Assembly: GCF_004123195.1 (NCBI RefSeq)
Contig: NZ_SDLI01000010.1
Location: forward strand, 124,001 to 188,000
DNA: 64,000 bases
Origin: Ammoniphilus sp. CFH 90114
GTDB lineage: Bacteria; Bacillota; Bacilli; Aneurinibacillales; RAOX-1
Reading direction: 5' to 3'
The position numbers and the translations under genes are program-made. The notes under the pieces were generated by a model. It was not told where the DNA came from. It worked only from the letters and a program-made list of their open reading frames with translations, and did not search any database. Every line of letters starts with the position of its first letter. Positions within the stretch are counted from its first letter, which is position 1. Shown here piece after piece: positions 1 to 9,023 of the stretch.

Positions 1-187
1 ACTCCACGGTCTTACCCTGAGTGGAATAGACCATATTCTCCATCGTACCTTCTCCACCATCAGCTAAAGGCAATTCGATGACCTCAGCATCCGACCTTAC
101 GTTCTCTATTCCCTTGCGAATCGCCTGGCATAACTCCCTAGCGGAAATGGATCCCTTGAAGGAATCTGGAGCAGCTACAATCTTCAT
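1..187 (-). CDS. Glycerate kinase, N-terminal part (cut by window edge)
   Basis: The minus-strand reading from the ATG at 187 gives MKIVAAPDSFKGSISA, then a conserved ADGGEGT segment about 45 residues in. This start is characteristic of the GlxK/GarK family of glycerate kinases, which phosphorylate D-glycerate to 2- or 3-phosphoglycerate. About 62 residues are visible; the rest lies beyond base 1. The family assignment is made from the N-terminal signature only. It fits functionally with the tartronate-semialdehyde-reductase-like gene at 44.9-45.8 kb, although the two are far apart. A pair of 21-bp-spaced repeats lies just upstream. Confidence 0.85.
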   Translation of the reverse strand, partial: MKIVAAPDSFKGSISARELCQAIRKGIENVRSDAEVIELPLADGGEGTMENMVYSTQGKTVE

Positions 188-224
188 ATCGTTCCTCCCA
201 ACCGTTTACCCTGATCATAACACC

Positions 225-262
225 AAGATTGCAAATATATAAACCCAACTTGCAAATATCCT
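225..262 (+). repeat. 21-bp-spaced TTGCAAATAT repeat array (2 units)
   Basis: TGCAAAT begins at 230 and again at 251, a spacing of exactly 21 bp. The motif is the same as in the arrays near 16.6, 29.7, 40.3, 41.7 and 49.4 kb. It lies between the divergent glycerate kinase and kinase-like genes. Confidence 0.7.
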
Positions 263-371
263 CCATTAGAGTGAAAAATGATGTATGTAGAATGACTTAT
301 TTATTCTTAGTCAATAACTGAATATAATCCTAACTATAGGAAAGAAGTAAGATTTTTTTGGAGGGGAAGCA

Positions 372-1058
372 ATGTCAGGGGATTGGAAGTTAGCAGAAGA
401 TGCTCTTAAGCGAGTACAGATTATCGGGAATAACATGAATGACCTCGTCTCGATTACCAGTTGTTCGGAGCAGTTGCGTTGCATAGGCATCGGAACAGAC
501 GCAGCCGTGTTTCAGTATGACCAAACTCCAGCTTATGCGTTTAAAGTCTACTCATCTGAGGCATTAGATAAGAAAGAGATCGAGGAAAGCGTATACCTTC
601 GTATAAAGGAATCCACCTTCTTTCCTCAGTATTATGGAAAAGGTGACAACTATATTGTCCTTAGCCTTGAGAAGGGGATAACCTTATATGATTGCCTCAT
701 CCAAGGGATCCCGATCCCCAAACAAGCCATTGAAGAAGTCGAGGTTGCACGGGAATTCGTTCGGTTACAAGGGTTGAATCCGCGCGATATCCACCTAAAA
801 AATATCCTCCTGCAGGATGACGGCCATGCCAAGGTCATTGATGTTTCCGAGTATGCCAAAGAAGGCAACGATAATCGCTGGGAGCATCTCTTATGGGCAT
901 ATGATCATATTTATCCTATGATCGAGGGGGTTAGTATCCCATCTTGGGTTCTCGATACCATCAAACAATGGTACAAACGTATGGATCAAGCCAACTTTGC
1001 GCTAGAGGAGTTTTCCCAGCAAGCGATCCGAATCTTTCTAGGAAATCGAAAATCCTGA
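372..1058 (+). CDS. Serine/threonine protein kinase-like protein
   Basis: This is a 228-aa soluble protein with a compact protein-kinase-like fold. A probable ATP-binding lysine sits in YAFKVYSS, a catalytic-loop-like segment reads NPRDIHLKNIL (Asp and Asn spaced as in kinases), and KVIDVSEY stands where the metal-binding DFG motif would be. It resembles the short YrzF-type kinases of bacilli. Catalytic activity is not proven because the glycine-rich loop is only weakly visible and DFG is altered. The start is supported by GGAGGGG seven bases upstream. The gene stands alone and converges on the chemoreceptor gene through a shared hairpin terminator. Confidence 0.6.
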   Translation: MSGDWKLAEDALKRVQIIGNNMNDLVSITSCSEQLRCIGIGTDAAVFQYDQTPAYAFKVYSSEALDKKEIEESVYLRIKESTFFPQYYGKGDNYIVLSLEKGITLYDCLIQGIPIPKQAIEEVEVAREFVRLQGLNPRDIHLKNILLQDDGHAKVIDVSEYAKEGNDNRWEHLLWAYDHIYPMIEGVSIPSWVLDTIKQWYKRMDQANFALEEFSQQAIRIFLGNRKS

Positions 1059-1062
1059 TAAA

Positions 1063-1109
1063 GAGGCTGTCCCTAAGGTTAATAAAACCGACTCATAGGG
1101 AACAGCCTC
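1063..1109. terminator. Bidirectional terminator between convergent genes
   Basis: Inverted repeat GAGGCTGTCCCTA / TAGGGAACAGCCTC lies between the stops of the kinase-like gene and the chemoreceptor gene. T-runs are short on both sides. Confidence 0.6.
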
Positions 1110-1113
1110 AAAC

Positions 1114-2877
1114 TTACACTTTAAATCTGCTAATCGCTTCACATAGGTCTTGCGACATTTGCGATAACATCTCCGCGGAAGCGGCTATTTCCTGCATCGT
1201 AGCGAGCTGCTCCTGGGATGCGGAAGCTACCTGCTGGGAGGTCGCCGAAGAGTTCTTCGCAATGTCTGTCAACTCATCCACAGAAGCCACCACTTGCTCT
1301 GAGCCTGCTGCCATCTGCTGGGAGGTTGCAGATACATCCTGCATTTGATCTGTTACCCGATTAATCGAAGACAAGATTCGCTGGAACGCCACTTCCGTTT
1401 GCTTAGCGACCTGCGTACCTACCTGTACGTCTCTTGTCCCTTGGTCCATCTTGCGGACAGCTTGTTGGGTATCCTCTTGAATTTCATGGATTAATTGGGT
1501 GATCTGATCAGCAGAAAGCTTCGACTGCTCCGCTAGCTTCCTCACCTCATCAGCCACAACGGCAAATCCTCTTCCATGCTCACCGGCTCTTGCCGCTTCG
1601 ATGGCTGCATTAAGTGCTAACAGGTTGGTTTGAGCTGCGATGCCTGTAATCACTTCGACAATTTTGCCAATCTCGTTCGAACGTTCACCTAAACCTCTGA
1701 TTACTTCAGCGGAATTATCCACACTAGTTTGAATCGTATCCATCGCTAAGATTACATTTTGCAAATCTTGATTGCCTACCTCTGCTTGCTTCTTCGCCTC
1801 ACCGACCGAATCGGCCACTTCTGAGGCTGACATCGCGATTCGCTGAACACCAACGGAGATCTCTTGCATCGACCTCGCCGTTTCATCAGAGTGCGAGCAT
1901 TGCAGCTCTGCCCCTGACGCCACCTCCTGCATCGCTTGAGAAATCGTCGTAATGGCTTGAGTCGAGCTTGAAGCACTCGCTGAAAATTCTTCCGATGATG
2001 CAGAGACATGCGTGATTCCTTCGTTCACTTTGAGAATTAGCGTTTTCAAATTAGAACGCATAGCTTCAAGGTGCTGTGCCAATTGACCAATTTCATCATG
2101 ATTCGTAATACGTATAGGCTCACCAGTAAGATCACCTTCGGCGATTTGCTTTACCTTATGAATCATCAATAGCAAAGGCTTAATCAGATGATTGGTAAAG
2201 TAGAAGACAATCACTCCACCTAGTAATAAAGACACGCCCAGTGTGATCAACAGCATATAGAGAACTTTTTGGGCACCTTGGTTGTAGTCCATCATGTACG
2301 AGCCCGCATTGATTACCCAACCCCAGTTAGGGTCGATTTCGGAATATGAAATTTTGGGAGCCATCTTATCTGGATTGTTCGGCAGCGTCCAATCATAGTA
2401 AATGTAGCCGCCTCCCTGCTTGCCTTTCGCTAGAAGAGCATCAAACAGCGGAACACCAACCACATCCACAACAAGATTTCCCTCTTTGTCTTTTAATCCA
2501 ACAATACTTTGGCCCTCGATATTAGGATGTGCTAGCTGAGTGCCCTTATCATCAGTAACAAAGAAGTAGCCATGCTCTCCCATGTCAATCTCTTTGTTAA
2601 TCGGCCGCTTCCCTTCGCTAGTCTTTTCGCCTAGCATATAGATCTTTACCCGCTCCTGGGCTTCTTCTAGAGAAAGCGTGCCTTTCTTTACCTCCTGGTC
2701 CAACGCCTCTATCATCCCTACGATGGACTTCACATGGCTCTTGAGGAGAACCTGACCGCTGTTATTTAATTCAGCTAAAGACACTTGATAACCAATGATT
2801 CCAATAATCAAGCTTGGAATCGCAAGCAGACACAAGCAGAGTCCGATAAATTTAGTGCGTATAGAAAGCGTTTTCAA
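1114..2877 (-). CDS. Methyl-accepting chemotaxis protein with extracellular Cache domain
   Basis: This 587-aa receptor has an N-terminal membrane helix (about residues 9-30) and an extracellular single-Cache-type sensor (about 35-195), including the segment [17 protein letters not shown] typical of the family. A second membrane helix (about 205-230), a HAMP domain and a long C-terminal signalling domain follow. The signalling tip has the conserved [21 protein letters not shown] hairpin, which docks CheA/CheW. It should sense a small extracellular ligand, probably an organic acid or similar, and control flagellar motion. The ligand cannot be read from the sequence. It is monocistronic, with no chemotaxis kinase genes nearby. 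Confidence 0.93.
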   Translation of the reverse strand: MKTLSIRTKFIGLCLCLLAIPSLIIGIIGYQVSLAELNNSGQVLLKSHVKSIVGMIEALDQEVKKGTLSLEEAQERVKIYMLGEKTSEGKRPINKEIDMGEHGYFFVTDDKGTQLAHPNIEGQSIVGLKDKEGNLVVDVVGVPLFDALLAKGKQGGGYIYYDWTLPNNPDKMAPKISYSEIDPNWGWVINAGSYMMDYNQGAQKVLYMLLITLGVSLLLGGVIVFYFTNHLIKPLLLMIHKVKQIAEGDLTGEPIRITNHDEIGQLAQHLEAMRSNLKTLILKVNEGITHVSASSEEFSASASSSTQAITTISQAMQEVASGAELQCSHSDETARSMQEISVGVQRIAMSASEVADSVGEAKKQAEVGNQDLQNVILAMDTIQTSVDNSAEVIRGLGERSNEIGKIVEVITGIAAQTNLLALNAAIEAARAGEHGRGFAVVADEVRKLAEQSKLSADQITQLIHEIQEDTQQAVRKMDQGTRDVQVGTQVAKQTEVAFQRILSSINRVTDQMQDVSATSQQMAAGSEQVVASVDELTDIAKNSSATSQQVASASQEQLATMQEIAASAEMLSQMSQDLCEAISRFKV

Positions 2878-3003
2878 AATAAGTTCCCCTCTCTTTACTA
2901 TCTAGTTGTCACCCTATAAGAACCATGACCAATGACCTACAGTAATACAGTTTTACCATGAATTAGTTGTCTTTACAACATTTTTTATTTTTAAATAATA
3001 AAT

Positions 3004-3029
3004 AAAAAAAACCCTCACAAAGTAGGGCT
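3004..3029 (-). terminator. Terminator of the SLH/WG-repeat gene
   Basis: Read on the minus strand, GCCCT / AGGG(T) forms a short hairpin followed by eight T residues, about 100 bp after the stop at 3129. Confidence 0.6.
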
Positions 3030-3128
3030 TAAACTACAAGCGATTGAAATACAATAATCCATTAAACAGAAGATAAAACAGAAACCTTCTTTAGCGTATT
3101 TTGTTGCTGATGATTTGCATATTGCCCT

Positions 3129-4772
3129 CTAGTCCGCTGGAACTTTATCCTTCCACAATATTTTCCCCTGCTTGTTCATCCATCCTATTTCAGTATCGGG
3201 CAGATTCTCGTTGTCAATGACAAATTGAATGAGCCCATTTTTTACATCACCTTCGAAATAATACTTAGGCTGGATGACGAGTTTGCCTGTGGCATCAATT
3301 AATCCTTCTCCGTCTTTATCTGGCAGCGAAACGACGGCTAACCCCTCAACAAAAGGACTTGCATTGGAAAACTTAGCGGGAATGACGATCTTCCCCGATT
3401 TATTCATGTAGCCATACTGTTCACCTTCACTCAAGCCCACAACCTCTAGGCCTTCCGAAAAAGATGAATAGGTATTGCCGTTATTCGGCAATGTGAGGAC
3501 CGCTTTCCCTGTAGGATCGATATATTTGACTGTCCCACCGATTTGTACAAGCGCTACCCCGTCTGAAAAAGGCTCTGCCCATGAGTGGGGAGGCAGACTT
3601 ACAACGACCTTCCCGTTTTTATCAATAAATGAGAGATTATAGTCTTTTTCAACGAGAGCTAAGCCATGGGAAAAGTTATGCACACGATCATACTGAGGAG
3701 GAACAACGATATCACCTTTTCGATTCACATAGCCCCATTTTTCCACCGTATAATCCATGAAAGCCGCCATGCCTTCGGAAAAACCGTACACTTGATTTAC
3801 CCTGTAAGGCTGGCCCAAATAGTCCTCTTCATTTTTAATCACATTTCCTTGTTTATCGATAATCCCATAGGAATTATCCTTAGAGTTAATCCCATATGTG
3901 CTGTAAAAAGCTAGCCCTTCCGAAAACTTGGACACTTGTCCATATTGAGGCTTCAGTACCCACTGTCCATGATGATCAATAAAGCCAAACAGGTAATGAT
4001 CGCCAAAGGCGGCGATGCTCTCATTTTTGTATCCGAGTATCCCCAACCCATCTTGAAACGCGGTCGCAGCTACGTAATCCGTAGGAACAACCACTTTTCC
4101 GTTCTTATCCATGAATCCGAACGTTCCCTTTTGACTCTGAATTAAAAACAACGCCTGGGAATTAGGATCCACATACTTGTCATACTGTGGGTGTTTTTCG
4201 ACTTGAGCGGGGCGAGTTTTCATTTCCTCTACTTGAAGATTCTTTAAAAATTGTACAGCTTCCGCCCTGGTTAGCCACCCTTCCGGATTATAGCTATCTA
4301 TTGTAATCCGGCCTTTATTGGACGACCCCTTAGACACTCCCTCTTCAAATAGATAGACAATAGCATGATCGATATCGTAATTTTTCCCAAGGGATGCTGC
4401 TAGAATTTGCGCTACTCGCCCTCTAGATATAGACTGTGATGAACCACTTGAACTGACCGGCAAGTTAAACTGTTTAGCAACATGATAAAAAGGTTCCGTC
4501 CAATTCGAGGCACTCTCCTGCTTTTCTAACTCGGACTTGGAGTTCGGGAACAGCTTGATTAACATCGCGAGGAACTCAGCTTCCGAAACTTGTTTATTGG
4601 GACGAAACGTTCCATCCGAATACCCTTTCACGACTTCCTTATCTATCGCCCATTGAATGGTGGATGAGCCCCAATGCCCGTTTATATCGGTTGGACTGCT
4701 GCTAGCTTGTACAGGAAAAGTGGACCCTATCAAACTAAATGTTAGTAAACTTACTACCCATTGTTTTTTCAT
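3129..4772 (-). CDS. Surface protein with SLH domains and WG repeats
   Basis: This 547-aa exported protein has a signal peptide (about 1-23, cleaved near VQA-SS) and an N-terminal S-layer-homology region (about 27-185) that should anchor it to pyruvylated secondary wall polymer. About nine WG (KWG) repeats follow, each with a core like YGYMNKSGKIVIP or FGFIDHHGQWVLKPQY, and these make up most of residues 210-545. WG repeats are thought to fold as beta-rich scaffolds, and their ligand is unknown. The second SLH copy is degenerate. It is the second gene of an operon with the upstream stalk protein (26-bp gap). Confidence 0.85.
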   Translation of the reverse strand: MKKQWVVSLLTFSLIGSTFPVQASSSPTDINGHWGSSTIQWAIDKEVVKGYSDGTFRPNKQVSEAEFLAMLIKLFPNSKSELEKQESASNWTEPFYHVAKQFNLPVSSSGSSQSISRGRVAQILAASLGKNYDIDHAIVYLFEEGVSKGSSNKGRITIDSYNPEGWLTRAEAVQFLKNLQVEEMKTRPAQVEKHPQYDKYVDPNSQALFLIQSQKGTFGFMDKNGKVVVPTDYVAATAFQDGLGILGYKNESIAAFGDHYLFGFIDHHGQWVLKPQYGQVSKFSEGLAFYSTYGINSKDNSYGIIDKQGNVIKNEEDYLGQPYRVNQVYGFSEGMAAFMDYTVEKWGYVNRKGDIVVPPQYDRVHNFSHGLALVEKDYNLSFIDKNGKVVVSLPPHSWAEPFSDGVALVQIGGTVKYIDPTGKAVLTLPNNGNTYSSFSEGLEVVGLSEGEQYGYMNKSGKIVIPAKFSNASPFVEGLAVVSLPDKDGEGLIDATGKLVIQPKYYFEGDVKNGLIQFVIDNENLPDTEIGWMNKQGKILWKDKVPAD

Positions 4773-4798
4773 CTTCTGTCTCCCTTGGTGTGCATGTC

Positions 4799-6025
4799 TT
4801 AGTTTCCGTAATAAACAAAACTCTCTGCCTTCCCATTCATAAAGACAACAGCCAAAATTTCTACTGTCATCCCACCGCTTCTCTTAATATAGTTCCATTG
4901 AATCATCGGCGATTCGAATCCGAACATCTTTTTGAACATGGCTTGGGATTCTAAATCTGGCTTGATTTCAGTCGGCTTGCCTAGGATCTGATACACTTGG
5001 TCCCTCGACATTCCCTCAGTCACGGTCTTTCCATTAAAAGTGCCTTGTTGTTTCTTTGGCTTTTGGGATGGTTGGTTTGAGCTATTCTGCTCATCCTCCG
5101 TTACTGTCGTTACCTCCCCAACCTTGCTTCCACCACGATCCACGAAGCCTGTACCCGTAAATACATATTCTATATCTCCAGAAATCACCTTATTCCTAGA
5201 GATATAGTACTCCTCGTTAAGCGGAAGAAGTCCGGCAACCAGATCAAATTCACCTTGCACAAAAGTGTAAGCATCAAGGTAATAATCGCCATCATTTACG
5301 TTCTTCTGAACTTCTAAAAGCTGCAGCTTCCCGTTGTTATGAAGGTCTGTGAGCATCATTTTTTGACTTACAATGGAATCCGGTTCGGAAGTGTACTCAA
5401 CCGATTGGTCGTTGCTTTCTACAAAAATAGAGAGCTTGTTGCCCTTTCCGCCTGTGATTCGAAGCGTATCTGGCTTTCCATCTCCATTCAAGTCTCGATG
5501 TTCGTTGATATCAAAACCATTCGGCCCCATGTCCCATACCTTCACGATTTGGTCGATTCCCACCATGATCGTTATTTCCGGCGTAAGAATAGTAGCCATT
5601 TGATTTTCTTGATCCCATTGAACCTCAGCTCCAAAGCTCTCACCTATAAAACGGATAGGCACCATCGTTTTACCGTTGATAATTTGAGCAGGCACATCCA
5701 AGGTATATTCAACTCCGTCTACCGTTACGATCTTGGAATCAATTTGTAAAACCATGCTTTTATCCCCCGTAATCGTAACCGTACGAGTGGCTCCATCCCA
5801 CTCGACCTCAGCGCCTAGCGCTTCCAATATACTTTTCGCAGGTACAAGCGTACGGCCTTTAACAATTCTTCCATCGTTAAGAAGCAAAGGGAGTTTGATC
5901 TCTTCTTCTAGTGTTTCTACCTCTTCCACATTTTCCGCAAGAATGGGAGAAGCCCATAGGGACTGAACCATCATCACACTCATGATTGATAGTCCGATCC
6001 GAGTCCATAACTTTTTCAACACCAT
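4799..6025 (-). CDS. Secreted copper-amine-oxidase-N stalk protein with BamE-like C-terminus
   Basis: This 408-aa protein has a signal peptide (about 1-30) followed by two copies of the stalk motif (RTLVPAKSILEALGAEVEWDG and TMVPIRFIGESFGAEVQWD, about 55-150). An FG-GAP-like calcium loop appears in DLNGDGKPDTLRI. The C-terminal 70 residues contain VTEGMSRDQVYQILGKPTE, the signature of SmpA/OmlA (BamE-like) domains that occur in Gram-positive lipid- or wall-associated proteins. The stalk domain is named after copper amine oxidase but has no catalytic role. It is the first gene of an operon with the SLH/WG protein, so both probably act at the cell surface. Exact function unknown. Confidence 0.8.
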   Translation of the reverse strand: MVLKKLWTRIGLSIMSVMMVQSLWASPILAENVEEVETLEEEIKLPLLLNDGRIVKGRTLVPAKSILEALGAEVEWDGATRTVTITGDKSMVLQIDSKIVTVDGVEYTLDVPAQIINGKTMVPIRFIGESFGAEVQWDQENQMATILTPEITIMVGIDQIVKVWDMGPNGFDINEHRDLNGDGKPDTLRITGGKGNKLSIFVESNDQSVEYTSEPDSIVSQKMMLTDLHNNGKLQLLEVQKNVNDGDYYLDAYTFVQGEFDLVAGLLPLNEEYYISRNKVISGDIEYVFTGTGFVDRGGSKVGEVTTVTEDEQNSSNQPSQKPKKQQGTFNGKTVTEGMSRDQVYQILGKPTEIKPDLESQAMFKKMFGFESPMIQWNYIKRSGGMTVEILAVVFMNGKAESFVYYGN

Positions 6026-6282
6026 GTCCTCCTTAAAAATGTCTATACTTTCTAACTAAGTAACATTTTCGACATTATTCTACTTTTATCCTTCCCTTCC
6101 GACTATTTAACTAGGAAATAAGGCCTGATCTGCTTGCAACCAGATCCAGCTCAAGAGAGTAGCCAAACCGGCTATTCCCTTTTTCCTTTGTTATTAATTC
6201 CCACTAATCTCTTATTAAATCTAGTAAATGTTTTAAGGTAATATAATGATAGTATGTTGAACAATAAAAAGGGGTGAACAAC

Positions 6283-6912
6283 ATGATTCGTATTCTCCTA
6301 GTAGACGACCACCCAGCGATTATCCATGGGACTAAAACAATGTTGGAAAAAGAGCATGATTTTGAAATCGTTTCAGAGACTTGTGGAGAGAAAGCAGTGA
6401 AATTAGTTGGCCAACAGGAGTTTGACGTCCTTCTGTTGGATTTGAATATGCCGGATCCTAACGGTATCACTTTATCTAAGGAAGCACGGAAGATAAAGTC
6501 AGATATCGTGATCGTAATCTATACAGGGTTTGATCTTGAGCCTGAATTACCTATCTTGTTAGAATCAGGTGTGACTGGTTTTGTCTCGAAAACCGCACAT
6601 CCTGATCAGCTGGTTACAGCGATTCGCTGTGCTATACGTAATGAAACCGTGTTGCCGGTTACAACTTTAAGAAAGCTATTTCAACAACAAGATTCTATTC
6701 AACAAGAGAACAATGGGATTTTAGAGGAATTTGAAATTATCATTTTAAAGGAACTTTGTACGGGCAGAAGCAACCGTGAGATATCCAAGTCATTATTGTT
6801 AGGGCAAAGGACCTTCGAATACCGTCTTAGTCAGTTATTCAAAAAGCTGGAGGTAAGCACCAAAATTGAAGCCATTGCACGGGCAAACGAACTAGGTATC
6901 CGTACGAGATAG
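6283..6912 (+). CDS. NarL/FixJ-type response regulator (ComA/DegU-like)
   Basis: This 210-aa regulator begins IRILLVDDHPAIIHG. The receiver domain (about 1-120) has acidic residues DD, a phospho-acceptor aspartate in VLLLDLNMPDP and the switch lysine in VSKTAHPDQL. The C-terminal LuxR-type helix-turn-helix (about 145-205) includes ELCTGRSNREISKSLLLGQRTFEYRLSQLFKKL. I chose the ATG at 6283 because AAAAGGGG lies nine bases before it, whereas the GTG at 6274 overlaps that ribosome site. It is followed 26 bp later by a histidine kinase, so the two should form a two-component pair. Confidence 0.92.
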   Translation: MIRILLVDDHPAIIHGTKTMLEKEHDFEIVSETCGEKAVKLVGQQEFDVLLLDLNMPDPNGITLSKEARKIKSDIVIVIYTGFDLEPELPILLESGVTGFVSKTAHPDQLVTAIRCAIRNETVLPVTTLRKLFQQQDSIQQENNGILEEFEIIILKELCTGRSNREISKSLLLGQRTFEYRLSQLFKKLEVSTKIEAIARANELGIRTR

Positions 6913-6938
6913 AACATCTAGAATGAGGAGGAATTGGA

Positions 6939-8858
6939 TTGGATTCATGGCTGCAGATCCCAGAGAACACACTAGAGCAACAATATTCATGGACTAAGAG
7001 AAAACTTCAACAAATACTAGATACGGTTGATGTAGCCATATGGTCTATGAACGAAAAATTCGAGTTTATTTTTTGTTCAAAAGGATATGAGAATATTTTT
7101 GGAGTATCCACCAGCTTTATACAAGAAAATCCATCAGTCTGGAAGTCGCACATTCATCCTGATGACTTGGTTATCGTGGAGGAAGGAATAAAAACGCTCC
7201 AAAAAGGCGAACAAGTCGTGGCTGAATATAGAATTAGAAATTATCAGACGAATATCTATCATTGGATACAAGTTCGCGCAACCCCCATACTAGATCAGGA
7301 TGGTCATTTCGCAGGGTTAGACGGTGTGACTACAGATATTACCGATCGTAAAAAGATGGAACAGCGATTGATAGAAAGTGAACAACGGTATCGTTCCTTT
7401 TTTTACAATCATGCCGATGCCGCTTATTCATTGGACCTCACGGGGCGTTTTGTAGAAGTCAATCAGCAAAGTGAAAAGCTGACTAGCTTTTCTAGAGAAG
7501 AACTTCTGCAAATGACCTATCATTCCGTCATCATGGAGGATGATTTAGAACAAACAACCTGCATCTTTAAGAGTGTCATTGAGCAAGGATTACCGCAAAA
7601 TGCTGAAGTGAAATTGATCTGTAAAGACAACTCTATTAAACAAATTAGCTTCTGTTGTATCCCGATCACGGTCAACCATCAGATTATTGGGGTTCATGGG
7701 GTGGCTAAAGATATAACGGAACAGAAGAGGGCTGAGATTGCCCTAATCCAAAGTGAAGAACGGTACAGGTCTCTACATCAAAGTATTAACAGATTTTTAC
7801 AAGACATCCACCATTTACCTAAGTCCAATGAGGTGGAGAATCGTTTGATTCAAGAAATTCGAGATGTCCTAAAGATCAATGATATAGGGATTATTGAGAT
7901 GAATGAAGAGAAAGAAATAAAACTCATTAACGGATCACTTGATTTAACAAAACTGAATCTCCCCCATTATCATGCCTTTATCAAGCAGTCCTTATTAATA
8001 AACCAATTCGAACTTAAAGATGAAATCGCGTTCGTCCTTGGTAATAAAAATAACAAATTGCAGATCTTAATTCTCAGGGATAAGAATTTATTACTAGAAT
8101 TAGATACCAAGCTTGACTGGTTGCATATCGTAATCCGATATGTTCAAACCTTATTTGATAATTTTGGAACCATTGAAGATCTAATGAGACAATTAGAAGC
8201 CGTTGCAGAAAATCCTAGTCCGCCAAGATGGGTATTAAAATTACTGTTTAACTTATCCGAGAAAGAGCGAATTCGTTTATCTGCAGACTTACATGACTCA
8301 GCCCTTCAAAAGCAATTACTCTACTACCGCAGACTAAATGAGCTTCTTGAACGGAAAGATCATCCACCAAGCACTGAAGATTTAATCGAATTCAAGGAAG
8401 GACTGTTAGAAGTCATCTATCAGATACGACGAACGTGTCATGAACTTCGTCCACCTTTTATCAAAGAGATGGGACTGAAAAGAATATTAGAAAGGCTCAT
8501 TAAACAAACCCAACCGGATAGAAATTATCAAGTTTTTTTGAAAACAAGCTTAGATCACTATGAATTAAGAGAAGAGATTACGATTCAGTTATACCGAATT
8601 GTACAAGAACTACTTAATAACGCTACCAAGCATTCCAATGCTTCAGAAGTAAAAATTGAGATCAATTGTGAACCTACTGGAATATATTTGATTTATCTTG
8701 ATAATGGAGTTGGAATGAAAGTTTCCTGTTCAATTGACAATTTTACGTATATGGGCATATCGGGTATGAAGAGAAGAGTTGAAATGCTTGAAGGAGAATT
8801 TGAAATTCATTCCGTCCTTGGACGTGGAGTAAATGTTTTTATCTATATCCCTCATTAA
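6939..8858 (+). CDS. Cytosolic PAS-domain histidine kinase (HisKA_3, DegS/ComP type)
   Basis: This 639-aa kinase has two clear PAS/PAC units (about 20-140 and 145-270) and a divergent sensor-like stretch (about 270-430). A HisKA_3 dimerisation helix with the phospho-accepting histidine follows in RLSADLHDSALQKQ, then CHELRPPFI and a GHKL ATPase with N-box QELLNNATKHSNA and G-box DNGVGM. No transmembrane helix is visible, so it should sense an internal signal. The start is a TTG with GAGGAGG eight bases upstream. It is paired with the preceding LuxR-type regulator and followed by a terminator. Confidence 0.9.
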   Translation: MDSWLQIPENTLEQQYSWTKRKLQQILDTVDVAIWSMNEKFEFIFCSKGYENIFGVSTSFIQENPSVWKSHIHPDDLVIVEEGIKTLQKGEQVVAEYRIRNYQTNIYHWIQVRATPILDQDGHFAGLDGVTTDITDRKKMEQRLIESEQRYRSFFYNHADAAYSLDLTGRFVEVNQQSEKLTSFSREELLQMTYHSVIMEDDLEQTTCIFKSVIEQGLPQNAEVKLICKDNSIKQISFCCIPITVNHQIIGVHGVAKDITEQKRAEIALIQSEERYRSLHQSINRFLQDIHHLPKSNEVENRLIQEIRDVLKINDIGIIEMNEEKEIKLINGSLDLTKLNLPHYHAFIKQSLLINQFELKDEIAFVLGNKNNKLQILILRDKNLLLELDTKLDWLHIVIRYVQTLFDNFGTIEDLMRQLEAVAENPSPPRWVLKLLFNLSEKERIRLSADLHDSALQKQLLYYRRLNELLERKDHPPSTEDLIEFKEGLLEVIYQIRRTCHELRPPFIKEMGLKRILERLIKQTQPDRNYQVFLKTSLDHYELREEITIQLYRIVQELLNNATKHSNASEVKIEINCEPTGIYLIYLDNGVGMKVSCSIDNFTYMGISGMKRRVEMLEGEFEIHSVLGRGVNVFIYIPH

Positions 8859-8886
8859 GAGAGCAGGACTTCCCTACTCTCTTTTT
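8859..8886 (+). terminator. Terminator of the two-component operon
   Basis: GAGAG / CTCTC stem immediately after the stop codon, followed by TTTTT. Confidence 0.6.
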
Positions 8887-8895
8887 AATTTGCTT

Positions 8896-8936
8896 AAACT
8901 TTTGCGGAAGAACGAAACAGTTTTGCGGATATCCCC
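8896..8936 (+). repeat. Variant 21-bp-spaced repeat (TTTGCGGA, 2 units)
   Basis: TTTGCGGA begins at 8901 and 8922, exactly 21 bp apart. The second copy continues TTGCGGATATCC, which resembles the TTGCAAATATCC units elsewhere in the window. It lies directly after a terminator. Confidence 0.5.
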
Positions 8937-9023
8937 ACAACGAAGAATAGTAAAATAGACTTAATAAATGTTGATTTATAAATAATTTTGTAGGTTATTA
9001 GAACTGTTGAGGGGGATGAGGAA

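Noticed and set aside
944-1348. 134-codon plus-strand ORF across the chemoreceptor 3' end
   Set aside because: Serine/alanine/cysteine-rich translation antisense to the chemoreceptor signalling domain, a common artefact.
3004-3029. Possible small RNA in the spacer after the chemoreceptor start
   Set aside because: The only structure is a simple terminator for the SLH/WG gene. No promoter for a separate RNA was seen.
5339-5749. 136-codon plus-strand ORF opposite the stalk protein gene
   Set aside because: It is antisense to a clear coding gene with recognised domains and has no ribosome site or protein-like composition.
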